The translations under genes and the position numbers were made by a program. From positions 1 through 57,445 of the IMG/VR virus record IMGVR_UViG_3300033182_001174: a stretch of DNA of 57,445 nucleotides, one strand, 5' to 3'. Below, in pieces: positions 51,219 through 57,445 of this stretch. The notes under the pieces were generated by a model. That model was not told the origin of the DNA. It ran no database searches and saw only the letters and a list, made by a program, of their open reading frames with translations. The DNA comes from a virus. Position 1 is the stretch's first letter, and every line of letters begins with the position of its first letter.

Positions 51219-51800
51219 ATGTATTACACTTACGCTTATCTGCGTGAAGACGGAACTCCTTATTATATTGGAAAAGGTAGTGGGGATAGAATTAATAAAC
51301 CTCACGGTAGACCTTGCAGCAAACCACCATTAAATAGAAGAATAAAGTTAAAAACAAATCTCACCGAAAAAGAAGCATTTAGACACGAAATCTATATGAT
51401 TGCTGTTTTCGGAAGAAAAGATTTAGGAACGGGTATTCTTTACAATAAAAGTAATGGTGGCGAAGGAAACTCTGGTCTTATAATGTCGCAGGAAAGTAGA
51501 GAAAAGATGAGTAGGGTTGGTAAAGGAAAAAAGAAACCACCAGGACATGGTGAGGCAGTCAGTAGGGCAAGAAAAGGAAAACCAAGTCCTTTAAGAAACA
51601 GAACATTAACAGAAGAACATAAGAGAAAAATTGGTAACTCTCATGCCAAAACATTTCATTTTATAAACCCAGAGGGAGAACTGATAGAAATAAAGGATTT
51701 GCAAAATTACTGCAAAGATAATAAACTATCAAGAGGTTATTTTTATAAACTTATGAGAGGAGAAAGAAATGAGTATCGTGGTTGGAGATTACCGGAATGA
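51219..51800 (+). CDS. GIY-YIG homing endonuclease 3
   Basis: A 193-residue free-standing GIY-YIG enzyme: YYTYAYLREDGTPYYIGKGS, KEAFRHEIYMIAVFGRKDLG with the catalytic Glu helix, GILYNKSNGGEG. One or two NUMOD3-like repeats and a C-terminal NUMOD1-type helix-turn-helix (LQNYCKDNKLSRGYFYKLMR) bind DNA. The N-terminal domain is closely similar to GIY-YIG genes 1 and 4. Its stop overlaps the following oxygenase start (ATGA). Confidence 0.9.
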   Translation: MYYTYAYLREDGTPYYIGKGSGDRINKPHGRPCSKPPLNRRIKLKTNLTEKEAFRHEIYMIAVFGRKDLGTGILYNKSNGGEGNSGLIMSQESREKMSRVGKGKKKPPGHGEAVSRARKGKPSPLRNRTLTEEHKRKIGNSHAKTFHFINPEGELIEIKDLQNYCKDNKLSRGYFYKLMRGERNEYRGWRLPE

Positions 51801-52348
51801 AAGCACCACTTTTTGAATATCCATCATATCAATATCAAATAGACGATTGGTCGTTTAAACGCAAAGGACTCCTCAAAAGAATCAACTCTCAGAAGTTTGT
51901 AAGAACCACTCTGCAAACTTTTGAGACAGATCGTCAAACAAATCGCAAAAGTTATCTTCATTACTTCCAAGACCTCATTCGCCCACAACTCTTTGAGTTT
52001 TGTCAAGAAGCCCAAGTTACTTGTAGTATGACAGATTGTTGGGCAGTTCGTTATCAGAAGGGTGACCAACAGACCATACATAACCACAGAAGTTGGGGAT
52101 TTACTGGTATTCTTTATGTTGACTTTGATCCTAAAGTTCATACTCCTACCTGTTTTGTAGCACCATGGCAAGATCCTAGAAGTGATACAACATCTCTTGC
52201 ATATCCACAGAATGTAAAAGAAGGAACAATCTTTATCTCTCCATCTTATACATTACATTTTGTGCATCCCAATCAAGTAAGAAAATATAGAACGATTATA
52301 TCTTTTGATCTTCTTCCCAAACTTCCAGATCACCAGTCAGTGGACTGA
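51797..52348 (+). CDS. 2-oxoglutarate/Fe(II) dioxygenase-like protein 3
   Basis: A 183-residue protein of the 2OG-Fe(II)_Oxy_5-like type. TDCWAVRYQKGDQQTIHNHR carries an H-x-H (His95, His97) in place of H-x-D, then WGFTGILYVDFD, and EGTIFISPSYTLHFVHPNQV supplies His154 or His157, with Arg165 as cosubstrate anchor. Whether the second position binds iron is unclear. Start is the ATGA overlap at 51797; the in-frame ATG at 51782 would lie deeper in the previous gene. Confidence 0.75.
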   Translation: MKAPLFEYPSYQYQIDDWSFKRKGLLKRINSQKFVRTTLQTFETDRQTNRKSYLHYFQDLIRPQLFEFCQEAQVTCSMTDCWAVRYQKGDQQTIHNHRSWGFTGILYVDFDPKVHTPTCFVAPWQDPRSDTTSLAYPQNVKEGTIFISPSYTLHFVHPNQVRKYRTIISFDLLPKLPDHQSVD

Positions 52349-52361
52349 GTGGTCTTTTTTT
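52332..52361 (+). terminator. Terminator overlapping the oxygenase 3 stop
   Basis: ACCAGTCAG / CTGAGTGGT with a TGGA loop (one G-G mismatch) then seven T residues. The stop codon of oxygenase 3 is inside the hairpin. Confidence 0.65.
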
Positions 52362-52392
52362 ATGTGCTAAATAACTAGAAAGAAGTTGTGCA

Positions 52393-52797
52393 ATGACGAG
52401 AGCACGGAGTTTAGCAAGATTAGCTAATTCAAATGCATTTACTGTTAGTACTGACTTAAATGTCGGTGTTAATTCAACTTCTCCTGTTGAAAAACTGAAC
52501 GTCGTTGGTGTTGTCAGTGCAACTAGTTTTTATGGTGATGGTAGTGAACTGAGTGGAGTTACTGGACTGGGAACTGCATTATCCAATTCTGGTCCTACAA
52601 ATTTCTTTTACTACGTAAACAATGATCTCAATATCACAGAAACCACCACACTTGATGTGCCTAGCAGTGCAACATTAAGTGCCGATGGGTTCCGTGTTGC
52701 ATATACAAACTATTCAAATATCATCGTTGATGATAGTTATGACTTAATTATTTCTGATGGTGATGAATTAGTTCCTGATGTTTTATCTTTATCATAA
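52393..52797 (+). CDS. Short tail fibre protein
   Basis: A 134-residue fibre fragment-like protein (MTRARSLARLANSNAFTVST, LNVVGVVSATSFYGDGSELS) with a beta C-terminal domain (TTTLDVPSSATLSADGFRVA). The MTRARSLARLAN start is common in cyanophage fibre genes. Translation probably starts after a late transcript from CTAAATAA near 52368. Confidence 0.68.
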   Translation: MTRARSLARLANSNAFTVSTDLNVGVNSTSPVEKLNVVGVVSATSFYGDGSELSGVTGLGTALSNSGPTNFFYYVNNDLNITETTTLDVPSSATLSADGFRVAYTNYSNIIVDDSYDLIISDGDELVPDVLSLS

Positions 52798-52799
52798 TC

Positions 52800-52807
52800 T
52801 ATAAATA
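52800..52807 (+). promoter_or_regulatory. Late promoter box TATAAATA
   Basis: Exact late box 2 bases after the preceding stop and 20 bases before the ATG at 52828. Confidence 0.75.
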
Positions 52808-52827
52808 AGTAAAAAGATCCTAGAGTA

Positions 52828-53643
52828 ATGTCAAGAATTAGAGCCGACAAATTTGTAGATAGGGCAGCGACTGGTGCTCCAGAGGTTACCTATGGTATTG
52901 AAGTTCCTGTTGGATATGGAGTCACTGGTGATGGTGGTATTAACATTGCTGGTGTTGTCACTGCTGCAAGTTTTTCAGGTGCTGCCACTGGATTATCTGG
53001 CACTCCAGACATCACTGTTAGAAATATTGTTGGTGTTGCTGCTACTTTTAGTGGAACTGTTTCTTATGAGGATGTAACTAATATTGATGCAGTTGGAATC
53101 GTTACCTCACAATCTGGAGTTAGAGTTGTCGGTGGTGGATTATCAGTCACCAGTGGGGCATCAAGATTTAGAGGTGTTATTGAAAACGTTGCTGTTGCAT
53201 CAACCCACTTAAGTGGTGCAGGAATGGTGCTTGAAATGGATGTTGCAGAAGCAACTACATTTACATTTGGGAATACTGGTGGTAATATCGGTATTATTTC
53301 ATTCAGAAATATGCCTGCAGATGAGGCAAATGGAACAACAATTACTCTAATTCATACGCAAAATTCTTCAACACCTTCGGGAGTCGGCAACACAACTGCT
53401 GCGACAGGTATTGGAACATATATTCACATTTCACCTACTGTGGGTGGAACAATTCAGACAGGAATTGACACAACAGGTAATATTGGATCTGCGTCTACTG
53501 TAACATTATCTGAAACTGCATCAGATAAGGATTTTGTTTCATTCTTTATTCATTACACTGGTGGTGGTGCAGGAGTTGCAACATGTTTCCAAACTTACGT
53601 CACTAAGAACGGTAACTTCCGTCAGGGCAACATAGGTGTTTGA
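52828..53643 (+). CDS. Tail fibre protein
   Basis: A 271-residue fibre protein (MSRIRADKFVDRAATGAPEV). Shaft repeats (GVVTAASFSGAATGLSGTPD, VTNIDAVGIVTSQSGVRVVG) are followed by a beta-sandwich C-terminal domain (GNIGIISFRNMPADEANGTT, FVSFFIHYTGGGAGVATCFQ). The VTNxDSxGIVTxxxG phrase is also present in the fibre at 44692, showing a shared module. Confidence 0.72.
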   Translation: MSRIRADKFVDRAATGAPEVTYGIEVPVGYGVTGDGGINIAGVVTAASFSGAATGLSGTPDITVRNIVGVAATFSGTVSYEDVTNIDAVGIVTSQSGVRVVGGGLSVTSGASRFRGVIENVAVASTHLSGAGMVLEMDVAEATTFTFGNTGGNIGIISFRNMPADEANGTTITLIHTQNSSTPSGVGNTTAATGIGTYIHISPTVGGTIQTGIDTTGNIGSASTVTLSETASDKDFVSFFIHYTGGGAGVATCFQTYVTKNGNFRQGNIGV

Positions 53644-53658
53644 TAGGAGGTAACTAGG

Positions 53659-54762
53659 ATGAGTATTTTTAAAGATTTTTTTGTAAAACAAAAACCAGTA
53701 TTTACTGGACTTAAATTTGGTTTTGGTGCTGGTGGTGGTGGTGCGGGAGGTCCTGCACCAATCAGTGCTTCAGGTGGTAACATTGCTGATGCACTAGAAC
53801 CAGGAAATGGATATAAGTACCATACATTTGGAACACCAGGCACTTTTACTGTTACTGGTGGACCAAACACAATTGAGGTATTAGTTGTTGCTGGTGGAGG
53901 TGGTGGATCAAAAGCTAATAATATCGCTTCTGGTGGTGCTGGTGCTGGTGGTGTTGTTCATGCTACATCCTACGTTGTAACAGCAGGAACGTATGATGTA
54001 TCAGTTGGTGATGGTGGGGCAGGTGGTGATGGCACCACCACTGCTGGATCCAATGGAGGGGATTCATATTTTGGAGCAGCACCAGTAAGAATAACTGCAA
54101 AAGGTGGTGGTGGTACTGGACTTTGGCCTGGAACCGGTGCGAGCACTGGTGGATCAGGTGGTGGTGGAACAGGAACCACTGCAACTTACCCATGGCCAGC
54201 AGCAGTAATTGCTGGAAAAGCAGCAACCCAAGGGGATGAAACTCACCCAGGAGCACCAGGAACTATCACTAATTACGGAAACCCAGGTGGAAATGGTGGT
54301 GGTGGTGATGCTGCTGGTGGTGGAGCACCCGATGCTTATCTGTCTGGTGGTGCCGGTGGTGGTGCTGGTACTGCTGGTGATAATGGTGGGGGCGACGGCA
54401 CCAGACCTAACGGTGGTGATGGACAACCATTCCCACAATTTGCATATCCATTATGTTTCCCTTCACCATATCTTCCAGGATTTGCTACACCAAGTACTCC
54501 AATTGCTGGATATACAGCTTCACCTACTTCTGATCATTATGGTGGTGGTGGAGGTGGCGGTAAGCACCGTGCTGGCAGCGGAAATGCTCAAACAGGCACT
54601 GGTGCGGGTGGCATCGGCGGTGGTGGCGGTGGAGGTAATGGTCAACCAACTCATTCTTTTAGTGGATTAGATTATCTTGGTGGTGGTGCAGGAGACTCAG
54701 CAGGATATGAGACCACCGCACGCACTGGTGGAAAAGGTGTTGTTATTGTAAGATACACATAG
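53659..54762 (+). CDS. Glycine-rich tail adhesin
   Basis: A 367-residue relative of the adhesin at 45866. After a short N-terminus (MSIFKDFFVKQKPVFTGLKF), a beta motif (TIEVLVVAGGGGGSKANNIA) leads into GGGG-x arrays with aromatic/proline loops (FPQFAYPLCFPSPYLPGFAT) and the end motif GKGVVIVRYT. Likely a receptor-binding tip with polyglycine architecture. RBS AGGAGG precedes the ATG. Confidence 0.72.
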   Translation: MSIFKDFFVKQKPVFTGLKFGFGAGGGGAGGPAPISASGGNIADALEPGNGYKYHTFGTPGTFTVTGGPNTIEVLVVAGGGGGSKANNIASGGAGAGGVVHATSYVVTAGTYDVSVGDGGAGGDGTTTAGSNGGDSYFGAAPVRITAKGGGGTGLWPGTGASTGGSGGGGTGTTATYPWPAAVIAGKAATQGDETHPGAPGTITNYGNPGGNGGGGDAAGGGAPDAYLSGGAGGGAGTAGDNGGGDGTRPNGGDGQPFPQFAYPLCFPSPYLPGFATPSTPIAGYTASPTSDHYGGGGGGGKHRAGSGNAQTGTGAGGIGGGGGGGNGQPTHSFSGLDYLGGGAGDSAGYETTARTGGKGVVIVRYT

Positions 54763-54781
54763 TAATTAAATTATTTTTACA

Positions 54782-55288
54782 ATGGAATTGAATATTATTG
54801 ATGATTTTTTATCACATGAAGATCATCGTCAACTAAAAAATTTAATAGTGTTTAACCAAAACTTCCCTTTGCATTTTCAGAGAGAAGTTTCTGGTGAGAA
54901 GGTAAAACGTGAAAATTGGGATTGGTATGCTACTCATACCTTTTATCACCAAGATCATCCATGCAGCCCATATGCGAATGACATTTGTAATTACTTTATT
55001 CCTAAGTTTGTGAAAATGGATATTTTTAAATCTCTGATGAGAATTAGAGTTAATTTTTATCCATACACCAATGAAATAAAAGAACATGAACCACATATTG
55101 ACTACAAGTTTTCACACCATGCTGCAATTTATTGTTTAAATACTTGTGATGGTTTTACAAGGATAGGTAGAGAAAAAGTTAAGAGTGTTGCTAACAGAAT
55201 GTATTTCTTTGATGGAAGTGTAGAACACAATTCATCAACAACATCAGATAATGCGGGAAGATACAATATAAACTTTAACTTCTTGTAG
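54782..55288 (+). CDS. 2-oxoglutarate/Fe(II) dioxygenase 4
   Basis: A 168-residue enzyme with MRIRVNFYPYTNEIKEHEPH then HIDYKF (His105, Asp107), NRMYFFDGSVEHNSS (His149) and GRYNINFNF (Arg160), a complete 2OG/Fe(II) facial triad and anchor. It resembles the short marine-phage prolyl-hydroxylase-like group found beside fibre genes. Substrate unknown. Confidence 0.85.
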   Translation: MELNIIDDFLSHEDHRQLKNLIVFNQNFPLHFQREVSGEKVKRENWDWYATHTFYHQDHPCSPYANDICNYFIPKFVKMDIFKSLMRIRVNFYPYTNEIKEHEPHIDYKFSHHAAIYCLNTCDGFTRIGREKVKSVANRMYFFDGSVEHNSSTTSDNAGRYNINFNFL

Positions 55289-55312
55289 ACACTCCATAAA
55301 CCGTCCACTGAG

Positions 55313-55338
55313 CCTCACAGAACCCTCTGTGAGGTTTT
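55313..55338 (+). terminator. Rho-independent terminator
   Basis: A perfect 9-bp stem CCTCACAGA / TCTGTGAGG with an ACCC loop followed by TTTTA, 25 bases after the oxygenase 4 stop. Confidence 0.8.
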
Positions 55339-55368
55339 ATAGTATCTGCATACAACACACAGGGGGGT

Positions 55369-55467
55369 ATGACTGCCACTCACAAGTTAATCTTCATTGC
55401 ATCGTTCTTCTGGTTCATGAACTGGGCTCAAAGAATTTGTTATCTTGTATTTTCAAATGTTCTCTAA
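55369..55467 (+). CDS. Putative 32-residue membrane peptide
   Basis: MTATHKLIFIASFFWFMNWA then QRICYLVFSNVL, a hydrophobic single helix. AGGGGGG lies just upstream but very close to the ATG. The rest of the 55289-55553 gap holds only the terminator and the leader of GIY-YIG gene 4. Low confidence because of its size. Confidence 0.3.
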   Translation: MTATHKLIFIASFFWFMNWAQRICYLVFSNVL

Positions 55468-55477
55468 ATACAGATGC

Positions 55478-55547
55478 TTGACTGTGGTTATTCAAGCAAG
55501 GGGGGGTGGAAACACCCTCCACCATAAATAATACATACCACAGTCAA
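55478..55547 (+). promoter_or_regulatory. Structured leader of GIY-YIG gene 4
   Basis: Perfect 11-bp arms TTGACTGTGGT (55478-55488) and ACCACAGTCAA (55537-55547) enclose a GGGGGGTG-GAAA-CACCCTCC hairpin (55501-55520) and the late-like CATAAATA (55523-55530). The 3' arm ends 6 bases before the ATG at 55554. Confidence 0.7.
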
Positions 55548-55553
55548 AGCAGT

Positions 55554-56120
55554 ATGAATAACTATTATACTTACGCTTATTTGCGTGAGGATGGAACTCC
55601 TTATTACATCGGCAAGGGTGTCGGAAGGAGAGTCCATCATAAAAATCACTGTTTACCAATTCCCCCTAAAGATAGGATATTGATGCTTAAGCAGAACCTT
55701 TCAGAGGATGATGCGTTCAAACATGAAATCTATATGATTAGTGTGCTTGGACGTAAAGATAAGGGAACAGGTATGCTAAGAAATCTTACAGATGGTGGAG
55801 AAGGAACATCCGGCAACATACTGTCAGATGAAACTAAAAGAAAAATAGGAACAGCAAACAGTGGACAGAACAACGGAATGTATGGAAAGTCCGGCGAGAG
55901 CAACCCCTTCTATGGGAAACATCACACAGATGATTTCAAACAGCAAAAAAGTAGGGAGGTAAAAGAGCACTGGAAAAAGAACCCTCACCCCTGGATAGGT
56001 AGAAAGCACTCCCCAGAAACCATTGAAAAAATTAGACAGACAAAACTTGGTAGAAAACTCTCCCCAGAACATAAGGAGAAAATAAGACAGTCTATGTTGA
56101 AACGCAATGCTCTATCTTGA
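55554..56120 (+). CDS. GIY-YIG homing endonuclease 4
   Basis: A 188-residue GIY-YIG enzyme: NYYTYAYLREDGTPYYIGKG, DAFKHEIYMISVLGRKDKGT, GMLRNLTDGGEG, then NUMOD3 repeats (GKSGESNPFYGKHHTDDFKQ, HPWIGRKHSPETIEKIRQ, SPEHKEKIRQSMLKR). The N-terminal domain is very close to gene 3 at 51219 while the repeats resemble gene 2 at 49710. Start is ATG 55554, right after the leader hairpin; longer N-terminal reading would cross the leader. Confidence 0.9.
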   Translation: MNNYYTYAYLREDGTPYYIGKGVGRRVHHKNHCLPIPPKDRILMLKQNLSEDDAFKHEIYMISVLGRKDKGTGMLRNLTDGGEGTSGNILSDETKRKIGTANSGQNNGMYGKSGESNPFYGKHHTDDFKQQKSREVKEHWKKNPHPWIGRKHSPETIEKIRQTKLGRKLSPEHKEKIRQSMLKRNALS

Positions 56121-56173
56121 CATCACCGGAAAGGCGTCTAAAAGACGCTGTAAGGACATCATTCCCTAATCGC

Positions 56174-56202
56174 TTGACAAGTTCTAAAAAACCCTGTATA
56201 AT
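56174..56202 (+). promoter_or_regulatory. Perfect sigma70 promoter
   Basis: TTGACA, 17 bases, TATAAT, about 25 bases before the ATG at 56228. It should drive the following early operon of small genes and the amidohydrolase. Confidence 0.88.
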
Positions 56203-56227
56203 TACCTTTGTGGAGGTTGATCAAACC

Positions 56228-56434
56228 ATGGCTATTAAAACTAAAAAAGAACTCATTAATGTCTCTCCAAAAACTAAACGTGCCCGAAACAGATTCTGTA
56301 ATCAAATGGATTCTTTACACGCATGTGTAGTAGAACAACGTAAAGATGGAAAACTATTTCTTGCTTCTATCTCTGGTAAATACTTCTTTTGGATGAATGA
56401 ATCATCCGACGATCACTGGGAGATTGTAAAATGA
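56228..56434 (+). CDS. Small basic hypothetical protein
   Basis: A 68-residue protein (MAIKTKKELINVSPKTKRAR, then HACVVEQRKDGKLFLASISG). The start at 56228 follows a GGAGG 10 bases upstream and the consensus promoter; longer readings would begin upstream of that promoter. Its stop overlaps the next start (ATGA). Function unknown. Confidence 0.66.
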   Translation: MAIKTKKELINVSPKTKRARNRFCNQMDSLHACVVEQRKDGKLFLASISGKYFFWMNESSDDHWEIVK

Positions 56435-56628
56435 AAGATCAGAACAACATCGAAGATAATGAAAGTAAGCAAGACAAATGGAATCGTGGTCTTGATATTT
56501 TCATTGAATCTGTAATCAAACCTGATCCTGCTTTACGACAGTGTGCCCACAATCAGTTGTGTTATCATGAATTGATGGATGTTCGTCAGGATGTTCTTGA
56601 TTATCTTAAAACCAAAAGATGGAACTAA
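56431..56628 (+). CDS. Small hypothetical protein
   Basis: A 65-residue helical protein (MKDQNNIEDNESKQDKWNRG, ALRQCAHNQLCYHELMDVRQ). Coupled by ATGA to the previous gene and overlapping the next by ten bases. No function recognised. Confidence 0.62.
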   Translation: MKDQNNIEDNESKQDKWNRGLDIFIESVIKPDPALRQCAHNQLCYHELMDVRQDVLDYLKTKRWN

Positions 56629-56837
56629 TTAAACCTAACGATCCACAGTATTTTACACTTTCATCTGATGAACCTTATGATCGTCATCACTACAAAGTGA
56701 CCAGTAAATCTGGTGATATTATTACTGTGGATAATTGGGAAGATTTGAGAACTATTTGGTGGAACAAAAAAGCATTTCTTTCACATGTAGAAGTCATTGA
56801 CAAACCAAAAGCAAAACAATCCAGAGGATTTCAATAG
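56619..56837 (+). CDS. Small hypothetical protein
   Basis: A 72-residue protein (MELIKPNDPQYFTLSSDEPY) with a beta segment (HYKVTSKSGDIITVDNWEDL) and a basic end. Part of the early small-gene operon. Function unknown. Confidence 0.62.
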   Translation: MELIKPNDPQYFTLSSDEPYDRHHYKVTSKSGDIITVDNWEDLRTIWWNKKAFLSHVEVIDKPKAKQSRGFQ

Positions 56838-56859
56838 AATACCTTATGTTCTATCACTC

Positions 56860-56961
56860 TTGGTTGTAATTTTCTCTTGTATCTGTGTTATAGTGGCAGG
56901 ATACATACATGGAAACATGCATGTTAGTGCTGTTTACAAGTCCCTCACTAATTTCACATGA
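56860..56961 (+). CDS. Putative small membrane protein, start uncertain
   Basis: The open frame ending at TGA 56959-56961 reads LSLLVVIFSCICVIVAGYIH then GNMHVSAVYKSLTNFT, a clear single transmembrane helix. No ATG is available; the listed start is TTG 56860, but the frame is open further upstream and an unusual start could be used. The stop overlaps the next ATG (ATGA), which supports real translation. Confidence 0.45.
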   Translation: MVVIFSCICVIVAGYIHGNMHVSAVYKSLTNFT

Positions 56962-57116
56962 ATCTATCACTGCAAGAAGTCGATCACCTTTTGAAAGCAT
57001 TGGATACAATGTCAGCACATGATGTTGCAAGAGCAAGGGAACAAATTGCACCAGGAGTTGTAGATCATCTGCGACTGGTACAAAAACTACAAGATTATCG
57101 TGTTCGTTTAACCTGA
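56958..57116 (+). CDS. Small helical hypothetical protein
   Basis: A 52-residue ORF (MNLSLQEVDHLLKALDTMSA, HDVARAREQIAPGVVDHLRL). It is coupled to both neighbours: ATGA with the membrane protein before it and TGATG with the amidohydrolase after it. Predicted two-helix protein of unknown role. Confidence 0.6.
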   Translation: MNLSLQEVDHLLKALDTMSAHDVARAREQIAPGVVDHLRLVQKLQDYRVRLT

Positions 57117-57445
57117 TGAGTATTCATGAAAGAATTGAGGAACTATCTCAGATTGGTCGTAATGAAGATGGTTCGATTTACAGAAAAGCAGGAACAAAAG
57201 AATATTATGATGCAATTAAAGTAGTCAGTGACTGGATGATTGCAGATGGGATGCACACCTATGTTGATGAACATAACAATCTCATTGGTACAATCCCTGG
57301 AACAGATCGTGATGCAAAACCAATCGTAGTTGGTTCACACATTGACACCGTACCTACTGGTGGTAAGTATGATGGTGTCTTAGGTGTGTTAGGTGGCATG
57401 GAGGCAGCAAAAAGATTGAAAGGAACTACTAAACATCCTATTCAG
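57116..57445 (+). CDS. M20-family carbamoylase/amidohydrolase (5' part, runs off the window)
   Basis: The first 110 residues (MSIHERIEELSQIGRNEDGS, MHTYVDEHNNLIGTIPGTDR) contain VVGSHIDTVPTGGKYDG, the metal-binding signature of the hydantoinase/carbamoylase branch of M20 amidases (N-carbamoyl-L-amino-acid hydrolase, allantoate amidohydrolase, ureidoglycolate amidohydrolase). His in GSHID and Asp in KYDG would bind the two metal ions. Such enzymes release ammonia or CO2 from ureido compounds. Start is the TGATG overlap at 57116. Which substrate it uses cannot be told from this part. Confidence 0.82.
   Translation, partial: MSIHERIEELSQIGRNEDGSIYRKAGTKEYYDAIKVVSDWMIADGMHTYVDEHNNLIGTIPGTDRDAKPIVVGSHIDTVPTGGKYDGVLGVLGGMEAAKRLKGTTKHPIQ

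Noticed and set aside
56117-56145. TTGACA overlapping the GIY-YIG gene 4 stop as a further promoter
   Set aside because: No acceptable -10 at 16-18 bases; the real promoter is at 56174.

Overview
The window is a contiguous piece of a T4-like marine cyanophage genome (a myovirus of Synechococcus or Prochlorococcus). T4 core genes are present: the gp59 helicase loader, gp32 single-strand binding protein, gp33 late-transcription factor and gp53/gp48/gp4/gp26/gp51/gp27/gp5-type baseplate and head proteins. They occur together with host-derived cyanobacterial genes (plastocyanin petE, transaldolase talC, CP12) and with phoH and thyX. Genes are packed tightly, with many ATGA/TGATG stop-start overlaps. 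No integrase, insertion sequence or CRISPR array was seen.

Layout. 1-3632: a metabolic and small-gene cassette with an interrupted petE, talC, a CPYC glutaredoxin, a run of small cyanophage proteins and a second glutaredoxin-like protein lacking the active-site cysteines. 3635-5125: a sigma70-type promoter with a GTA-N8-TAC (NtcA-like) palindrome, several very small genes and an HNH homing endonuclease fitted into a gene junction. 5122-9764: nucleic-acid metabolism (thyX, phoH, PD-(D/E)XK exonuclease, gp33, gp59, DUF1825-like, gp32). 9753-12727, minus strand: gp53, gp48, an unknown protein and gp4. 12759-24145, plus strand: tube initiator-like protein, gp26, gp51, two giant tape-measure-like proteins (one with two peptidoglycan-hydrolase-like domains), gp27, CP12 inserted in the cassette, a gp5-like OB protein and a hub protein. 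24181-32467: a giant virion protein with duplicated modules, then smaller spike or fibre proteins. 32464-33996: an island of small early-type genes with tRNA-Leu(UAA) and tRNA-Thr(UGU). 34037-54762: the tail-fibre and adhesin region, including three glycine-rich proteins and a fibre with a cupredoxin-like domain. 48305-56120: four GIY-YIG endonuclease genes interleaved with four 2-oxoglutarate/Fe(II) oxygenase genes. 56174-57445: a consensus promoter drives small genes that lead into the 5' part of an M20-family carbamoylase/amidohydrolase gene running off the window.

Transcription signals fall into two classes. Host-type promoters with a 17-bp spacer occur at 3658, 32464, 47710, 48982 and 56174. 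T4-type late boxes (TATAAATA or a one-base variant such as GATAAATA) often overlap the stop codon of the preceding gene, ahead of structural genes. The phage's own gp33 homologue is consistent with T4-style late transcription.

The most striking signal lies upstream of the four GIY-YIG genes. Each has an inverted repeat whose loop contains a late box and whose 3' arm lies just before the start codon. This predicts that read-through transcripts fold over the translation start while transcripts from the internal late promoter lack the 5' arm and are translated, as known for T4 I-TevI. All function calls are from reading the sequence; no database search was run.
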